64,000 bases of DNA from Actinomadura cremea (GTDB lineage: Bacteria > Actinomycetota > Actinomycetes > Streptosporangiales > Streptosporangiaceae), in the NCBI RefSeq assembly GCF_014648495.1, contig NZ_BMRF01000004.1, positions 248,001 to 312,000 of the forward strand, in the 5' to 3' direction. A program made the translations under genes and the position numbers. Positions 8,867 to 17,808 of this stretch are shown here, piece after piece. Within the stretch, counting starts at the first letter, position 1. Each line of letters opens with the position of its first letter. The notes beneath the pieces were generated by a model. That model was given only the letters and a program-made list of their open reading frames with translations. It had not been told where the DNA came from and made no database searches.

Positions 8867-10597
8867 CTACAGCCGGAGGCGCCGGTTGACGCCGCGCACG
8901 AGCCGCTCCGGGAGCTTGCACACCTTCCGGTCGTAGGTGAGCAGCCCGTTCAGCTCGTCCTCGACGTCCGACAGCTGCGTGTACACGGTCGCGCTCAGCC
9001 CGCGCGGGATCGCCGGGACGATCTGCCGCGCGTGCAGCCGCGCGAACGCCCCGCCGAGCCGGGCCGCGTCGTGGTAGCGGCGGTAGCCGAAGTCCTCGTC
9101 GTTCCACGCGTGGCCGTCCACCCGCAGGTTGTAGCCGCCGTACTCCGACAGGACCAGCACCCGGCCGTCCCTCCTGCGCGGCACCCGGAACCGGCGGACG
9201 TACACGTGCAGGCTGCGCAGGTCGCCCGCGCCCTGGTCGTGCCACCCGCTCGCGTGGTCGACCGTCCGCGTCGGGTCGAGCTCGGCGACCTCCCGGGCGA
9301 CGCCCGCCGCGTCGAACTGCCCCCATCCCTCGTTGAACGGCACCCACACCGCGATGCTCACGACGTTCCGCAGGTGCTCGACCGTCTCCCGCATCTCCTC
9401 CCGGAACCGCTCGCGCGCCGCCGCGTCCGCCCGCCCGAACCGCCGGTGCCCCCGCTCGCCGGAGTCGTCCAACCGGACCGGCAGGAACGCCGGGGCGCTC
9501 ACGATCTCCGGGCGGTACGGGCCGCCGCCGTTCACGAAGTCCTGCCAGACCAGGATGCCGAGCCGGTCGCAGTGGTGGTACCAGCGCAGCGGCTCGACCT
9601 TGATGTGCTTGCGCAGCATCGTGAAACCGAGCCGCTTCATCGTCGCGATGTCGTGCACCAGAGCGGCGTCGGACGGCGCCGTGTACATCCCGTCGGGCCA
9701 GTACCCCTGGTCGAGGACGCCCGCGTGGAAGTACGGGCGCCCGTTGAGGAGGAGGCGCGGCACCCCGTTCTCGTCCGGGCCGATCCCGAACGAACGCATG
9801 CCGAAGTAGCTTCGCACGGTGTCGTCACCCAGTTCGACGGTGACGTCGTAAAGAAACGGGTTCTCGGGCGTCCACGGGCGCACGTCGTCCAAGGGGATCC
9901 GTACCGGCGTCCCCGCAGGCGCTCGGCTCTGCGCCACGGTTCGTCCGTCCGCCTCGATCGTCACCCGGGCGTCGCCGCTCGCGGCGTGCACGGTGACCTC
10001 GACGCACGCCCCGTCCAGGTGCGGGACGAGCGTGAGCAGCTCGACGTACAGGTCGGGCACCCGCTCCGCCCACACCGTCTGCCAGATGCCCGACTGCGCG
10101 GTGTACCAGATCCCGCCGCGCTTCAGCCGCTGCTTGCCCCGCCCCCGGTCGCCGGTGTCGGACGGGTCGCGCACCTCGACGACGAGCGTGTTCGGCCCCC
10201 CGTCGCGGAGCAGGCCGGTGACGTCGAACGCGAACGGCAGGTAGCCGCCGTCGTGCGTCCCGGCCTCGGCGCCGTTCACCGTCACCCGGCACCACTGGTC
10301 GACGGCGCCGAAGTGCAGCAGCACCCGGCCGCCCGGCCCGTCCGGCGCGTCGAACTCCCGCCGGTACCACAGCGTCTCGCCGGGAAGGAGCCGCCGGTTC
10401 ACGCCCGACAGCGGCGACTCGGGGGAGAACGGCACGATGATCTCGCCGTCGAACGCCTCCGGTTCGCGGGGCGCGACCGCGTACTCCCACCGGCCGTTCA
10501 GGTTCAGGTACCCGCCCCGGACCAGTTGCGGGCGCGGATACTCCGGCAGCACCTCGTCCGGGTCGAGCCCCTCGCCCCACTCCGTCAGCAACGTCAT
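8867..10597 (-). CDS. Glycoside hydrolase family 2 enzyme (beta-galactosidase/glucuronidase type)
   Basis: 576 aa: N-terminal sugar-binding jelly-roll domain (residues ~30-180), Ig-like domain (~190-270), then a TIM barrel. The catalytic acid/base is Glu423 in the NEGWGQ motif and the nucleophile is probably Glu485 in LSEYGGYN. There is no signal peptide, so it is likely cytosolic. At 576 aa it is short for LacZ and close to the compact GH2 group without C-terminal domains. Exact sugar specificity cannot be read. The APH-like kinase gene lies 13 bp upstream, suggesting co-transcription. Confidence 0.9.
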   Translation of the reverse strand: MTLLTEWGEGLDPDEVLPEYPRPQLVRGGYLNLNGRWEYAVAPREPEAFDGEIIVPFSPESPLSGVNRRLLPGETLWYRREFDAPDGPGGRVLLHFGAVDQWCRVTVNGAEAGTHDGGYLPFAFDVTGLLRDGGPNTLVVEVRDPSDTGDRGRGKQRLKRGGIWYTAQSGIWQTVWAERVPDLYVELLTLVPHLDGACVEVTVHAASGDARVTIEADGRTVAQSRAPAGTPVRIPLDDVRPWTPENPFLYDVTVELGDDTVRSYFGMRSFGIGPDENGVPRLLLNGRPYFHAGVLDQGYWPDGMYTAPSDAALVHDIATMKRLGFTMLRKHIKVEPLRWYHHCDRLGILVWQDFVNGGGPYRPEIVSAPAFLPVRLDDSGERGHRRFGRADAAARERFREEMRETVEHLRNVVSIAVWVPFNEGWGQFDAAGVAREVAELDPTRTVDHASGWHDQGAGDLRSLHVYVRRFRVPRRRDGRVLVLSEYGGYNLRVDGHAWNDEDFGYRRYHDAARLGGAFARLHARQIVPAIPRGLSATVYTQLSDVEDELNGLLTYDRKVCKLPERLVRGVNRRLRL

Positions 10598-10610
10598 CCC
10601 ACGGCCTCCC

Positions 10611-11510
10611 TCAGGACAGTCCCGGCAGCAGCAGGTGCGCGACGTCCAGCGCCCGGCTCCCCGGCTCCCCGCCCTGCGCCTCCCACACCTCCGACAGGAC
10701 GCAGGAGGCGAACCCCCACGCTACGGCCCGGTCGACCGGCATCCCGAGCCCGTCCGCGAGCCGCTCGACCCGCGCGGGCACGAGGTCGCGCAGCCGCTCG
10801 TCCCGCACACCGGGGTCCGGGTTGTAGAGCACGGGCCCGATCTCGTAGCCGCGGTCGCCCACGAGGCCGTGCGGGTCGATCGCCAGCCACGGCTCCCGGT
10901 CGCCCCGCAGGACGTTGTCGTGGTGCAGGTCCCCGTGCAGGACGAACCGTTCGTCCGAGTCCGCGCACAGTTCGCCGAACAGCCGCGCGGCACGTTCGAC
11001 CAGGTGCCGCGGCAGCGGATCGTCCCCCGGGAACCGGTCCAGGTGCTCGGCGAACGACGCGCTCTCCGCCTCGACCGCCGGGAGCCCGCAGTCCGGCGGC
11101 GCGGGCCGGTGCAGGCGCCCCATGACCTCGACCAGCGCGCCCGTCGCGTCGCCGTCGCGGCCCGGCACGAGGTCGCGCAGCATCGTCCCCGGTTCCGCCC
11201 GTTCCAGCAGCAGCGCCCCGCGCTCCGCGTCGTGGGCGAGCAGCCGCACCGCGCCGCGCCCGCCGAAGGTCTCGAGCGCGGCGGCCTCGTGGGCCAGATG
11301 CCCCGGTTCGGGCGGTCCGAGCTTCAGCACCGCGGCCGTCCCGTCCTCCCGCCGGACGGCCGCGACCCAGTGGAAGCTGAGGTCGAACGTCCTGCCGACG
11401 TCCAGCCGCCAGTCGCGCGCGACCTCCTTCACCAGCCGCGGCAGGTCGTCCAGCCACCGCCGTCCGACATCGCCCCACGTGTTCACGGCGTTGCGCACGA
11501 GTTCGTCCAT
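10611..11510 (-). CDS. APH(6)-like aminoglycoside/hydroxyurea kinase family protein
   Basis: 299 aa from the ATG at 11510; an earlier in-frame Met at 11531 would add seven residues. Kinase-like fold: an A-V-L-K-L strand with the ATP-binding Lys, the Brenner-type catalytic motif LHGDLHHDN near residue 190, and an IDPHGLVGD segment carrying the Mg2+-binding Asp. These match the streptomycin-6-phosphotransferase/hydroxyurea-resistance family. Chromosomal members often phosphorylate unknown metabolites, so antibiotic resistance is not shown. It sits 13 bp upstream of the GH2 gene. Confidence 0.82.
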   Translation of the reverse strand: MDELVRNAVNTWGDVGRRWLDDLPRLVKEVARDWRLDVGRTFDLSFHWVAAVRREDGTAAVLKLGPPEPGHLAHEAAALETFGGRGAVRLLAHDAERGALLLERAEPGTMLRDLVPGRDGDATGALVEVMGRLHRPAPPDCGLPAVEAESASFAEHLDRFPGDDPLPRHLVERAARLFGELCADSDERFVLHGDLHHDNVLRGDREPWLAIDPHGLVGDRGYEIGPVLYNPDPGVRDERLRDLVPARVERLADGLGMPVDRAVAWGFASCVLSEVWEAQGGEPGSRALDVAHLLLPGLS

Positions 11511-11556
11511 GATCGTCCAGCCTGCCATCACCGGGGCCGCGCTCTCACCCCGGTTC

Positions 11557-13848
11557 TCAGGAGCGGAGGAACTCGCGGACGTTCAGCAGGTGGTCATGGG
11601 GGATGCGGGGCTCCTGCCAGGTGAGCGTGACCGTGCAGTCGGCGTCGTCGAGGCGCCTGACGGAGACGGTGAGCGTGTTCGCGCCGTCCGGGAAGTCGTC
11701 GCTGCGCAGGGTGTCCCGGTCGACGGAGAACAGGCGGCGGCGGACCATGACCTGCGACACCGTCCGTCCTCCGGCGACGGCGGTGAACTCGACGGCGGAC
11801 CCGGTGCAGGCGCTCCTCAGGCTGAGGATGGTGGACAGTTTCCCGAGCGGGAACCGCTCGTTCGTGTCGGTAACCGTGAACACCGTCGTACGGGTCTTCC
11901 CCGGCGGCAGCGTCCAGTTCAGGAACTGGACGTAGACGGTCGCCTGGGCGTTCGACACCGCGTTCTCGGTGGTGTGGAGGGGTTCGTCCCCTGACCGGTA
12001 GCGCGGGTACGCGGCCGAGAACGGCGCGGTCAGCAGGCCGGTGGTCAGCAGTACCCCGGCGACCTGGAGCCCGACCCTGGCGGAGGGGACCGACCACTGC
12101 GGGAGCCGGTTCCAGTCGCTCGACTCCTCCTCCTCGTACGTGCGCACACCTCGGCTCAGCCGGTCCAGCAGGAGCGCGTGCCGGAACTGGTAGACCGCCC
12201 CCACCTGCCGCAGTGCGCCCCGCTCGTGGGCGTCCCGGAGGAAGGCGACCAGCCGGAAGGGCAGGCTCCGGACCAGGCCGAACCACGCCCGCGACAGCAC
12301 GAACGATCCCCAGGCGGTGCTCGCCAGCGCCCCGGCGGCGAACATCGACGCCAGCACCAGCGCGTACCCGACCGTCTTGCCCGCGCTCGCCTCGAGGCCG
12401 AGGCCGAACCACGTCCCGATGAGGAGCCCGGCCGACACCGCGACCAGCAGCGCCCACACGGCCGAGCCGCCGCGCAGCCGGCGCAGCAGCGCCATCGGGT
12501 CCGTCGGCCTCCGTTCCCTGACGGGCGGCACCGTGGAGCCCGGGATGAGGGAGGTCGCCGCGACCACGGCGAACAGCCCGGCCGCGACGAGGCCCCGCTC
12601 CGCGCCGAAGATCGAGCCGAACACCAGGCCGCCGGTCGCCGCGAACGGCACCGTCAGCAGCAGTGCCGAGGGGAACGTCCAGCTCTCCCCCCAGGAGATG
12701 TCCGCGGTGCCGTGCCGCCGCATCCGCCGGGCGAGGAAGCCGAGCCACCGTTCCGCCCGGTCGGCCCGGTACGCGGGCCGGTGCGCCTCCGCGTAGAGCG
12801 CGGGGACGAACCGGTCGGTCAGATGTCCCTCGATCGACTCCCGCGACGGGAACCGGTCCGCGTCCAGCAGCTCCGCCGGGTCCGTCGCCGGAACCCGGTA
12901 GGCCGTGCGGAGCAGCTCCACCATGAGCGGCGTGGACAGCGCCTCCCCGAGCGGCCCGTCCGGGTCGGCCGCCAGCCGCTCGAACAGCGCGTCCCACCGG
13001 GCGTCGCCGCCGATGGCGGCGGCCCGCAGGTAGGCGGCGGCGTCCGCGGCCCGGACGTGGCCGATCTCCACGACCGGGGCCCGGCTCAGCGGGCTGCCGC
13101 TCTCCCGGACGGTCTCCTCGTACTCGTCGCCCCTGCAGGTGAGGACGAGCGGCCGCTCGTCGTCGGTCCATCGGTCGACGCGCTCCACGAGCAGGGCCCG
13201 CAGGTGCGGGGCGAGCTCGTCGAGGCCGTCCAGGACGGGCATCACCTTCCGGGCCCGGAGGAGGTCCGCCGCGGTCTCCGCGTCGAGGAACGGGTGGTCC
13301 TCCGCGAGCCGCCCCGCCATCCAGTCGTGCAGCGACGGTTCCGGGGTCCACGACGACAGCGGCAGCAGCACGGGGACCGGTTCGTCCGGGTCGTCCGGGT
13401 TCACCAGGTCGAGGAGCAGCCGGATCGCCAGCACGGTCTTGCCCGAGCCCGGGGCGCCGAGCACGACCAGGTGCCGCACCGGCGGCTCGCGGAACCGCTC
13501 GGCCAGCTCGGAGACGTCGCCGCGCAGGTCGTCCCGCGCCGCACCGGCGGGCTGCACGGGACGGCCCGTGCTCGCCCAGGCCAGCCGCAGCCGCTCGGGG
13601 GCGCGCGGGAAGAGGATCTTCACCTCGGCCGTCCACTGGTGCCGCACCGCCTCCGCGAGCCGCCGCACCACCGCGTCCGTCCGGGCCTCCGGCGTCACCC
13701 CCACGAGGACGTCGCCGCCCACGGAGCCGACGACCACCGCGTCACCCTGGACGGTCGAGCCCTCGATGGACAGCCGCGCCTCGGGCCTCGTCCCGGGGGA
13801 GGCGTCCCGGCGTCGCCGTCGACGGCCGCGGTCCGGACGGTCGCTCAC
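11557..13848 (-). CDS. Membrane-bound NACHT NTPase with N-terminal RHIM/BASS-like motif
   Basis: 763 aa from the GTG at 13848, which overlaps the upstream stop as GTGA. Order: Arg-rich tail (1-20); short G-V-rich motif (about 27-50) with GSTVQGD and GSVGGDV; NACHT NTPase with Walker A GAPGSGKT at 131-138 and Walker B VLDGLDEL at 205-212; helical region; about five hydrophobic segments (393-412, 417-436, 463-482, 493-512, 591-610); and a C-terminal ~140-residue beta-rich part that could face outside. STAND/NACHT NTPases act as signal switches, some in phage defence (known); the ligand and role here are unknown. The N-terminal motif repeats in the upstream small membrane protein. The frame runs open further upstream but only as shadow of that gene. 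Confidence 0.85.
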   Translation of the reverse strand: MSDRPDRGRRRRRRDASPGTRPEARLSIEGSTVQGDAVVVGSVGGDVLVGVTPEARTDAVVRRLAEAVRHQWTAEVKILFPRAPERLRLAWASTGRPVQPAGAARDDLRGDVSELAERFREPPVRHLVVLGAPGSGKTVLAIRLLLDLVNPDDPDEPVPVLLPLSSWTPEPSLHDWMAGRLAEDHPFLDAETAADLLRARKVMPVLDGLDELAPHLRALLVERVDRWTDDERPLVLTCRGDEYEETVRESGSPLSRAPVVEIGHVRAADAAAYLRAAAIGGDARWDALFERLAADPDGPLGEALSTPLMVELLRTAYRVPATDPAELLDADRFPSRESIEGHLTDRFVPALYAEAHRPAYRADRAERWLGFLARRMRRHGTADISWGESWTFPSALLLTVPFAATGGLVFGSIFGAERGLVAAGLFAVVAATSLIPGSTVPPVRERRPTDPMALLRRLRGGSAVWALLVAVSAGLLIGTWFGLGLEASAGKTVGYALVLASMFAAGALASTAWGSFVLSRAWFGLVRSLPFRLVAFLRDAHERGALRQVGAVYQFRHALLLDRLSRGVRTYEEEESSDWNRLPQWSVPSARVGLQVAGVLLTTGLLTAPFSAAYPRYRSGDEPLHTTENAVSNAQATVYVQFLNWTLPPGKTRTTVFTVTDTNERFPLGKLSTILSLRSACTGSAVEFTAVAGGRTVSQVMVRRRLFSVDRDTLRSDDFPDGANTLTVSVRRLDDADCTVTLTWQEPRIPHDHLLNVREFLRS

Positions 13849-14315
13849 TCGGGACGCGTCTCCAGATCGCCGTCGACGGACCCGGCCTGGAAGACGTCGC
13901 CGTCGACCCGGGACCCGCGCACCGAGGTCCCGCCCTCCGCCGCCGCGCCGTCCGCGGGCTCCGGGACGTCCCGCGGCGCGCGGCCCCGCGTGGTTCGCGA
14001 ACCGCCGAGCCGGACGTTCCGGCCGACCCGGCCCACGTTGGCGACCGACCCGCCGACGGTCGATCCGTGCACCGTGACACCGCCCGAGGGTTCCCCGCCC
14101 GAGCCGTCCCCGCCGGCCGTCCCGTCCCGGCGGAGCGTCCCCGCCACGGTCAGCCCCAGCCCGGCGATCGCGGCCACCGCCGCGACCACACTGCCCAGTT
14201 TGTCCGCGTCGTCGAGACCCATCACGAAAAAGAGCCCGCCGACCCCCAGCACGAGCACGCCCGTCGCCACGAGAACGGCCCGCGTTCCGATCACTCGGCG
14301 CATACGAGACCCCAA
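13845..14315 (-). CDS. Small two-helix membrane protein with two RHIM/BASS-like motifs
   Basis: 156 aa. Two hydrophobic segments at residues ~12-33 and ~41-60 are followed by a Gly-rich linker and two similar motifs: residues ~80-103 (HGSTVGGSVANVGRVG) and ~130-151 (RGSRVDGDVFQAGSVDGD). The consensus G-S-x-V-x-G-x-V-x3-G-x-V-x-G/R recurs in the N-terminus of the NACHT protein translated 4 bp downstream. The layout of membrane effector plus C-terminal motif beside an NLR-like protein with the same motif is that proposed for bacterial amyloid signalling (family knowledge). Function here is inference. The ATG at 14315 is the first of two Mets; a start at the second (14303) is possible. Confidence 0.75.
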   Translation of the reverse strand: MGSRMRRVIGTRAVLVATGVLVLGVGGLFFVMGLDDADKLGSVVAAVAAIAGLGLTVAGTLRRDGTAGGDGSGGEPSGGVTVHGSTVGGSVANVGRVGRNVRLGGSRTTRGRAPRDVPEPADGAAAEGGTSVRGSRVDGDVFQAGSVDGDLETRPE

Positions 14316-14557
14316 TCTTCAGGATCATCAAGATACAACGCCGACCTGCGGTGAACGGCTCGGTCCGTAATGGCCGAAAACCACATGACAAGGCGCCGAA
14401 AAGGACGGGGACATGCGGCGGCGCCCGCGACGACGTGCGAGGGGCCCTCCCACCAGCGTGGACGGGATCCCGGCTCGGCCGAACATCGCAAAACCGTTAA
14501 GACCAATGGGAACGCGCCGCCGCAATTATCCCTCCTTGGGTACGGCAGAATGGGGAC

Positions 14558-15160
14558 GTGCCGAGGACGGTGGACAAGCAGGCCCGCCGCCGCGTCGTCG
14601 CGGACGCCCTGTTCCGCATCGCCGCGCGGGAAGGGCTGGACGGCGTCAGCATGCGGACGGTCGCGACCGAGGCGGGGTTCTCGCTCGGGGCGGTGCAGCG
14701 TTACTTCCAGACCAAGGACGAGATGCTGCGCTTCGCCTTCGAGCAGGCGGCGGAGGCCGCGCGGGCGCGGCTGGCCGCGATCCGGGCCGCGCCGGGCGGG
14801 CGGGCGTTCCCCGAGGAGCTGCGCCGGGCGATGCTCGGGTACCTTCCGGCCGACGAGGGCCGCCTCGCCGAGGCCCGGATCTGGGCGGCGTTCCACGCCG
14901 AGGCCGCCGTCCGGCCCGCGTTCGCCGACGCCCTCAACGAACTCGACGCCGAGGCCCGCGCGAACCTGCGCACCGCCATCGCGGTGGCCCAGGAGACGGG
15001 CGAGCTGCCGCCCGACCGGCCCCCCGAGGAGCTGGCCGAACTGATCCTCGTCCTGCTCGACGGCCTGTGGTGGAGCGCGGTCCGGCGGCCGCCCGGCACC
15101 CCGCTGACGGCGCAGCGCGGCGTGATCGACACGGCGATCGCGATGCTCACCGCGTCCTGA
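14558..15160 (+). CDS. TetR/AcrR-family regulator
   Basis: 200 aa. N-terminal helix-turn-helix at residues ~25-45 (V-S-M-R-T-V-A-x-E-A-G-F-S-x-G-A-V-Q-R-Y-F), then a BetI-like ligand domain. GTG start at 14558 with a weak G-rich ribosome site. It is divergent from the NACHT/small-membrane-protein pair across 242 bp and ends exactly where the convergent hpnB stop begins (15160/15161). Target unknown; control of the NACHT unit or of itself are both possible. Confidence 0.85.
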   Translation: MPRTVDKQARRRVVADALFRIAAREGLDGVSMRTVATEAGFSLGAVQRYFQTKDEMLRFAFEQAAEAARARLAAIRAAPGGRAFPEELRRAMLGYLPADEGRLAEARIWAAFHAEAAVRPAFADALNELDAEARANLRTAIAVAQETGELPPDRPPEELAELILVLLDGLWWSAVRRPPGTPLTAQRGVIDTAIAMLTAS

Positions 15161-16321
15161 TCAGCGCGCGGTCCGGCCGACGGCGGCGCGGCCCTTCCAG
15201 ACGCCGCCGCGTCCCGTGTGGTGCCGGCGGGCCGAGTCGAGCGTCATCGCCGTGTACACCAGCGCCACCAGCGGGAGGGCCGGGGCCCGCAGGGGCGAGA
15301 GCCGGTAGTGGCGCAGCATCGGCGCGAACGTGCACGCCATGATCGTCCAGGCCGACAGGCCGAGGACGGCCGCCGCGGGGTCGCCGCCCGCGATCCCCGC
15401 CACCGCGGCGGCGGGCGGGACCGCGAACAGCAGCACCAGGCCGAGCACCGTGCCCGCCAGCAGCGCGGGGGAGTAGCGGAGCTGGTCGTAGGCGCTGCGC
15501 GTGACCATGGCCCACAGGTCGGCCGGGCGCGGGTACCGGCGGCGGCTGACGACGTCCCGGTCCAGGTCCAGCCGGCACCGGCCGCCGGCCCGCTTGACCA
15601 GCCGCCCGAGCGCCACGTCGTCGATCAGCGCGCCGCGGATCGCGGCGAGCCCGCCCGCCCGGTCCAGCGCGGCGTGCCGCACCAGCATGCAGCCGCCCGC
15701 CGCGGCGGCCGTACGCGCCCCGGGACGGCCGACGCGGCGGAACGGGTACAGCAGCGCGAAGAAGTACACGAACGCGGGGACGAGCGCCCGCTCCCACGGC
15801 GTGCCGGTGCCGAGCGTCGCCATCCGCGACACCAGGTCGCGCTCCTCGCCGACGGCCGCGCGCACGAGCCGTTCGAGGGTGCCGGGCGCGTACGCGATGT
15901 CGGCGTCGGTGAACAGGACGAACTCGGGCTCGCCCGCCGCGCGGACGCCCTCCCGCATCGCCCACACCTTGCCCGCCCAGCCGTCCGGACGCTCGCTCGC
16001 CCGGACGACGCGCAGGCCGGCCGCCGCGTCGGCGCCGCGCGCGAGCCGCAGCGCCGTGCCGGCCGTCCCGTCGGTGCTCCCGTCGTCGACGAGCACGACG
16101 TCGAAGCGTCCCGGATAGTCCTGGGCGAGCAGGGTCGGCAGCGTCTCCGGCAGCACCGCCGCCTCGTCGCGGGCGGGCACGACCGCCACCACGTCCGGCC
16201 ACGCGGGCGGCGCCGCCCCCTCCGGGGGCCCGCCTCCGGTCCGCCAGAACCCGCCGTGACCTGCGGCGAGATACGCCCATCCCGCGAGCGCCGCCAGGGC
16301 GAGAACGTCCAGTGTCACCAC
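15161..16321 (-). CDS. hpnB: Hopene-associated glycosyltransferase HpnB (GT2)
   Basis: 386 aa. N-terminal hydrophobic anchor (residues ~5-22), then a GT-A domain with V-V-P-A-R-D-E at ~48, VVLVDDGSTDGT at ~75-86, the catalytic-metal region LFTDADIAY near 136 (DAD), and a late L-I-D-D-V-A-L-G acceptor motif near 240; C-terminal membrane segments follow. The W-A-G-K-V-W-A-M and S-R-R-R-Y-P-R segments are characteristic of HpnB. Its precise sugar reaction is not established in the family. It stands about 7.4 kb from the rest of the hopanoid operon with unrelated genes between. Start GTG at 16321. Confidence 0.88.
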   Translation of the reverse strand: MVTLDVLALAALAGWAYLAAGHGGFWRTGGGPPEGAAPPAWPDVVAVVPARDEAAVLPETLPTLLAQDYPGRFDVVLVDDGSTDGTAGTALRLARGADAAAGLRVVRASERPDGWAGKVWAMREGVRAAGEPEFVLFTDADIAYAPGTLERLVRAAVGEERDLVSRMATLGTGTPWERALVPAFVYFFALLYPFRRVGRPGARTAAAAGGCMLVRHAALDRAGGLAAIRGALIDDVALGRLVKRAGGRCRLDLDRDVVSRRRYPRPADLWAMVTRSAYDQLRYSPALLAGTVLGLVLLFAVPPAAAVAGIAGGDPAAAVLGLSAWTIMACTFAPMLRHYRLSPLRAPALPLVALVYTAMTLDSARRHHTGRGGVWKGRAAVGRTAR

Positions 16322-16390
16322 AGCGGCAGCGTCGCACGCCGGGCCCGCCCGGCCAAGGACCCGCGCGCCGGGCCCGGTTCGCGCCGGGGG

Positions 16391-16783
16391 TCAGGGGAGG
16401 GCGTGGCCTGTGGTGGCGTCGACGTTCGCGGGCAGGTCGTCGTGCCGGTCGCCGACGCTGAGGGTGCCGGTCGGCTCGAACAGGAGGATCGAGGCCCCGC
16501 CGGGCGCGGACGGCCGGTGCTCGACCCCGCGCGGGACGACGAACACCGCGCCCTTCGGCAGCAGGACGCTCCGTTCCGCCCCCGCCTCGCGCAGGGCGAT
16601 CGAGAGTTCGCCGTCGAGCACGAGGAAGAACTCGTCGGTGCCGTCGTGGGCGTGCCAGACGTGGTCGCCGTGCACCTTGGCGATGCGGACGTCGTAGTCG
16701 TTCACCCGCGTGACGATGCGGGGGCTCCACAGGTCGTCGAAGGTGGTCAGGGCGGTGTGCAGGTCGATCGGTCGGTCGTTCAT
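16391..16783 (-). CDS. Cupin-domain protein
   Basis: 130 aa single-cupin protein. Motif 1: H-x-H (W-H-A-H) followed by D-E-F-F-L-V-L-D-G; motif 2: G-x-x-F-V-V-P-x-G-V-E-H-R-P. Metal-binding His and Glu residues are retained. Start ATG at 16783 is chosen because a GGGTGGA ribosome site lies upstream; a GTG at 16792 is the alternative. It is divergent from a GlxA-type regulator 53 bp away, a common regulator/target arrangement. Substrate unknown. Confidence 0.85.
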   Translation of the reverse strand: MNDRPIDLHTALTTFDDLWSPRIVTRVNDYDVRIAKVHGDHVWHAHDGTDEFFLVLDGELSIALREAGAERSVLLPKGAVFVVPRGVEHRPSAPGGASILLFEPTGTLSVGDRHDDLPANVDATTGHALP

Positions 16784-16836
16784 GCCGTCCACCCTGCCGC
16801 GCCGGCGGACGCCCGCGTGAGTGCTAGAAATGGCAT

Positions 16837-17805
16837 ATGCCGCAAGGATTCTCGCATCGGGTGGCGATGATCGTCGATGCCGGGTCGAACCCGTTCGAGC
16901 TGGGCGTCGTCACCGAACTGTTCGGCCTGCGCCGTCCCGAGCTGGACCGGCCGTGGTACGACTTCACCCTCTGCGCTCCCGGCGGCCGGGCGGTCATGCA
17001 CGAGGGCTTCTTCACGATGTCCGACGTTCCGGACCTGGACGCCGTCGACCGCGCGGACACTGTGATCGTCCCCAACCGGCCCGACCCGGAGACCGGCCCC
17101 GCCCCGGCCGTCCTCGACTCCGTCCGCCGCGCCGCCGCGCGCGGCGCACGGCTGGTCGGCCTGTGCACCGGGGCGTTCACCCTCGCCGCCGCGGGCGTCC
17201 TCGACGGCCGCCCCGCCGCCGTCCACTGGCGCTGGGTCGGCGCGTTCCGGGCCCGCTTCCCGGACGTGCGCCTCGAACCGGACGTCCTGTTCGTCGACGA
17301 CGGGGACGTGCTCACCTCCGCGGGCAGCGCCGCCGCCCTCGACCTCGGCCTGCACCTGGTCCGCCGCGACCACGGCGCCGAGACCGCCAACGCGGTGAGC
17401 CGCCGCCTGGTGTTCGCCGGGCACCGCGACGGCGGCCAGCGCCAGTTCGTCGAACGGGCCCTGCCCGACGTCCCGGACGCCTCGCTCGCCCCCGTCCTGG
17501 TCTGGGCGCGCGAGCGCATCGGCCGCCCGCTCACCGTCGCCGACCTCGCGGCGCGCGCGGCCGTCAGCCCGGCCACCCTGCACCGCCGGTTCCGGGCCGA
17601 GCTGGGCACCACCCCGCTCGCCTGGATCACCGCCGAACGCGTCGCCCTCGCCTGCCGCCTCATCGAGCGCGGCGAGCCGAGCCTGGACGCGGTCGCCCGT
17701 GCGAGCGGCCTCGGCACGTCCGCGAACCTGCGCGCCCAGGTGCGCCGCCACACCGGGCTCGCCCCGTCCGCCTACCGGGCGAGGTTCGCGCGCCGGGCGG
17801 GCTGA
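16837..17805 (+). CDS. GlxA-family AraC-type regulator (DJ-1/PfpI plus HTH)
   Basis: 322 aa. Residues ~8-175 form a DJ-1/PfpI class I glutamine-amidotransferase-like domain with a Cys nucleophile-elbow segment GLCTGAFTLA near 108; the C-terminal ~100 residues hold two AraC-type helix-turn-helix units (S-P-A-T-L-H-R-R-F and L-D-A-V-A-R-A-S-G-L-G). It is likely a transcription activator whose ligand is unknown. It probably controls the divergent cupin gene (inference). Confidence 0.9.
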   Translation: MPQGFSHRVAMIVDAGSNPFELGVVTELFGLRRPELDRPWYDFTLCAPGGRAVMHEGFFTMSDVPDLDAVDRADTVIVPNRPDPETGPAPAVLDSVRRAAARGARLVGLCTGAFTLAAAGVLDGRPAAVHWRWVGAFRARFPDVRLEPDVLFVDDGDVLTSAGSAAALDLGLHLVRRDHGAETANAVSRRLVFAGHRDGGQRQFVERALPDVPDASLAPVLVWARERIGRPLTVADLAARAAVSPATLHRRFRAELGTTPLAWITAERVALACRLIERGEPSLDAVARASGLGTSANLRAQVRRHTGLAPSAYRARFARRAG

Positions 17806-17808
17806 CCC

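Noticed and set aside
10611-11510. Definite streptomycin resistance gene
   Set aside because: Only the kinase fold and family are visible; no resistance cluster or mobile element surrounds it.
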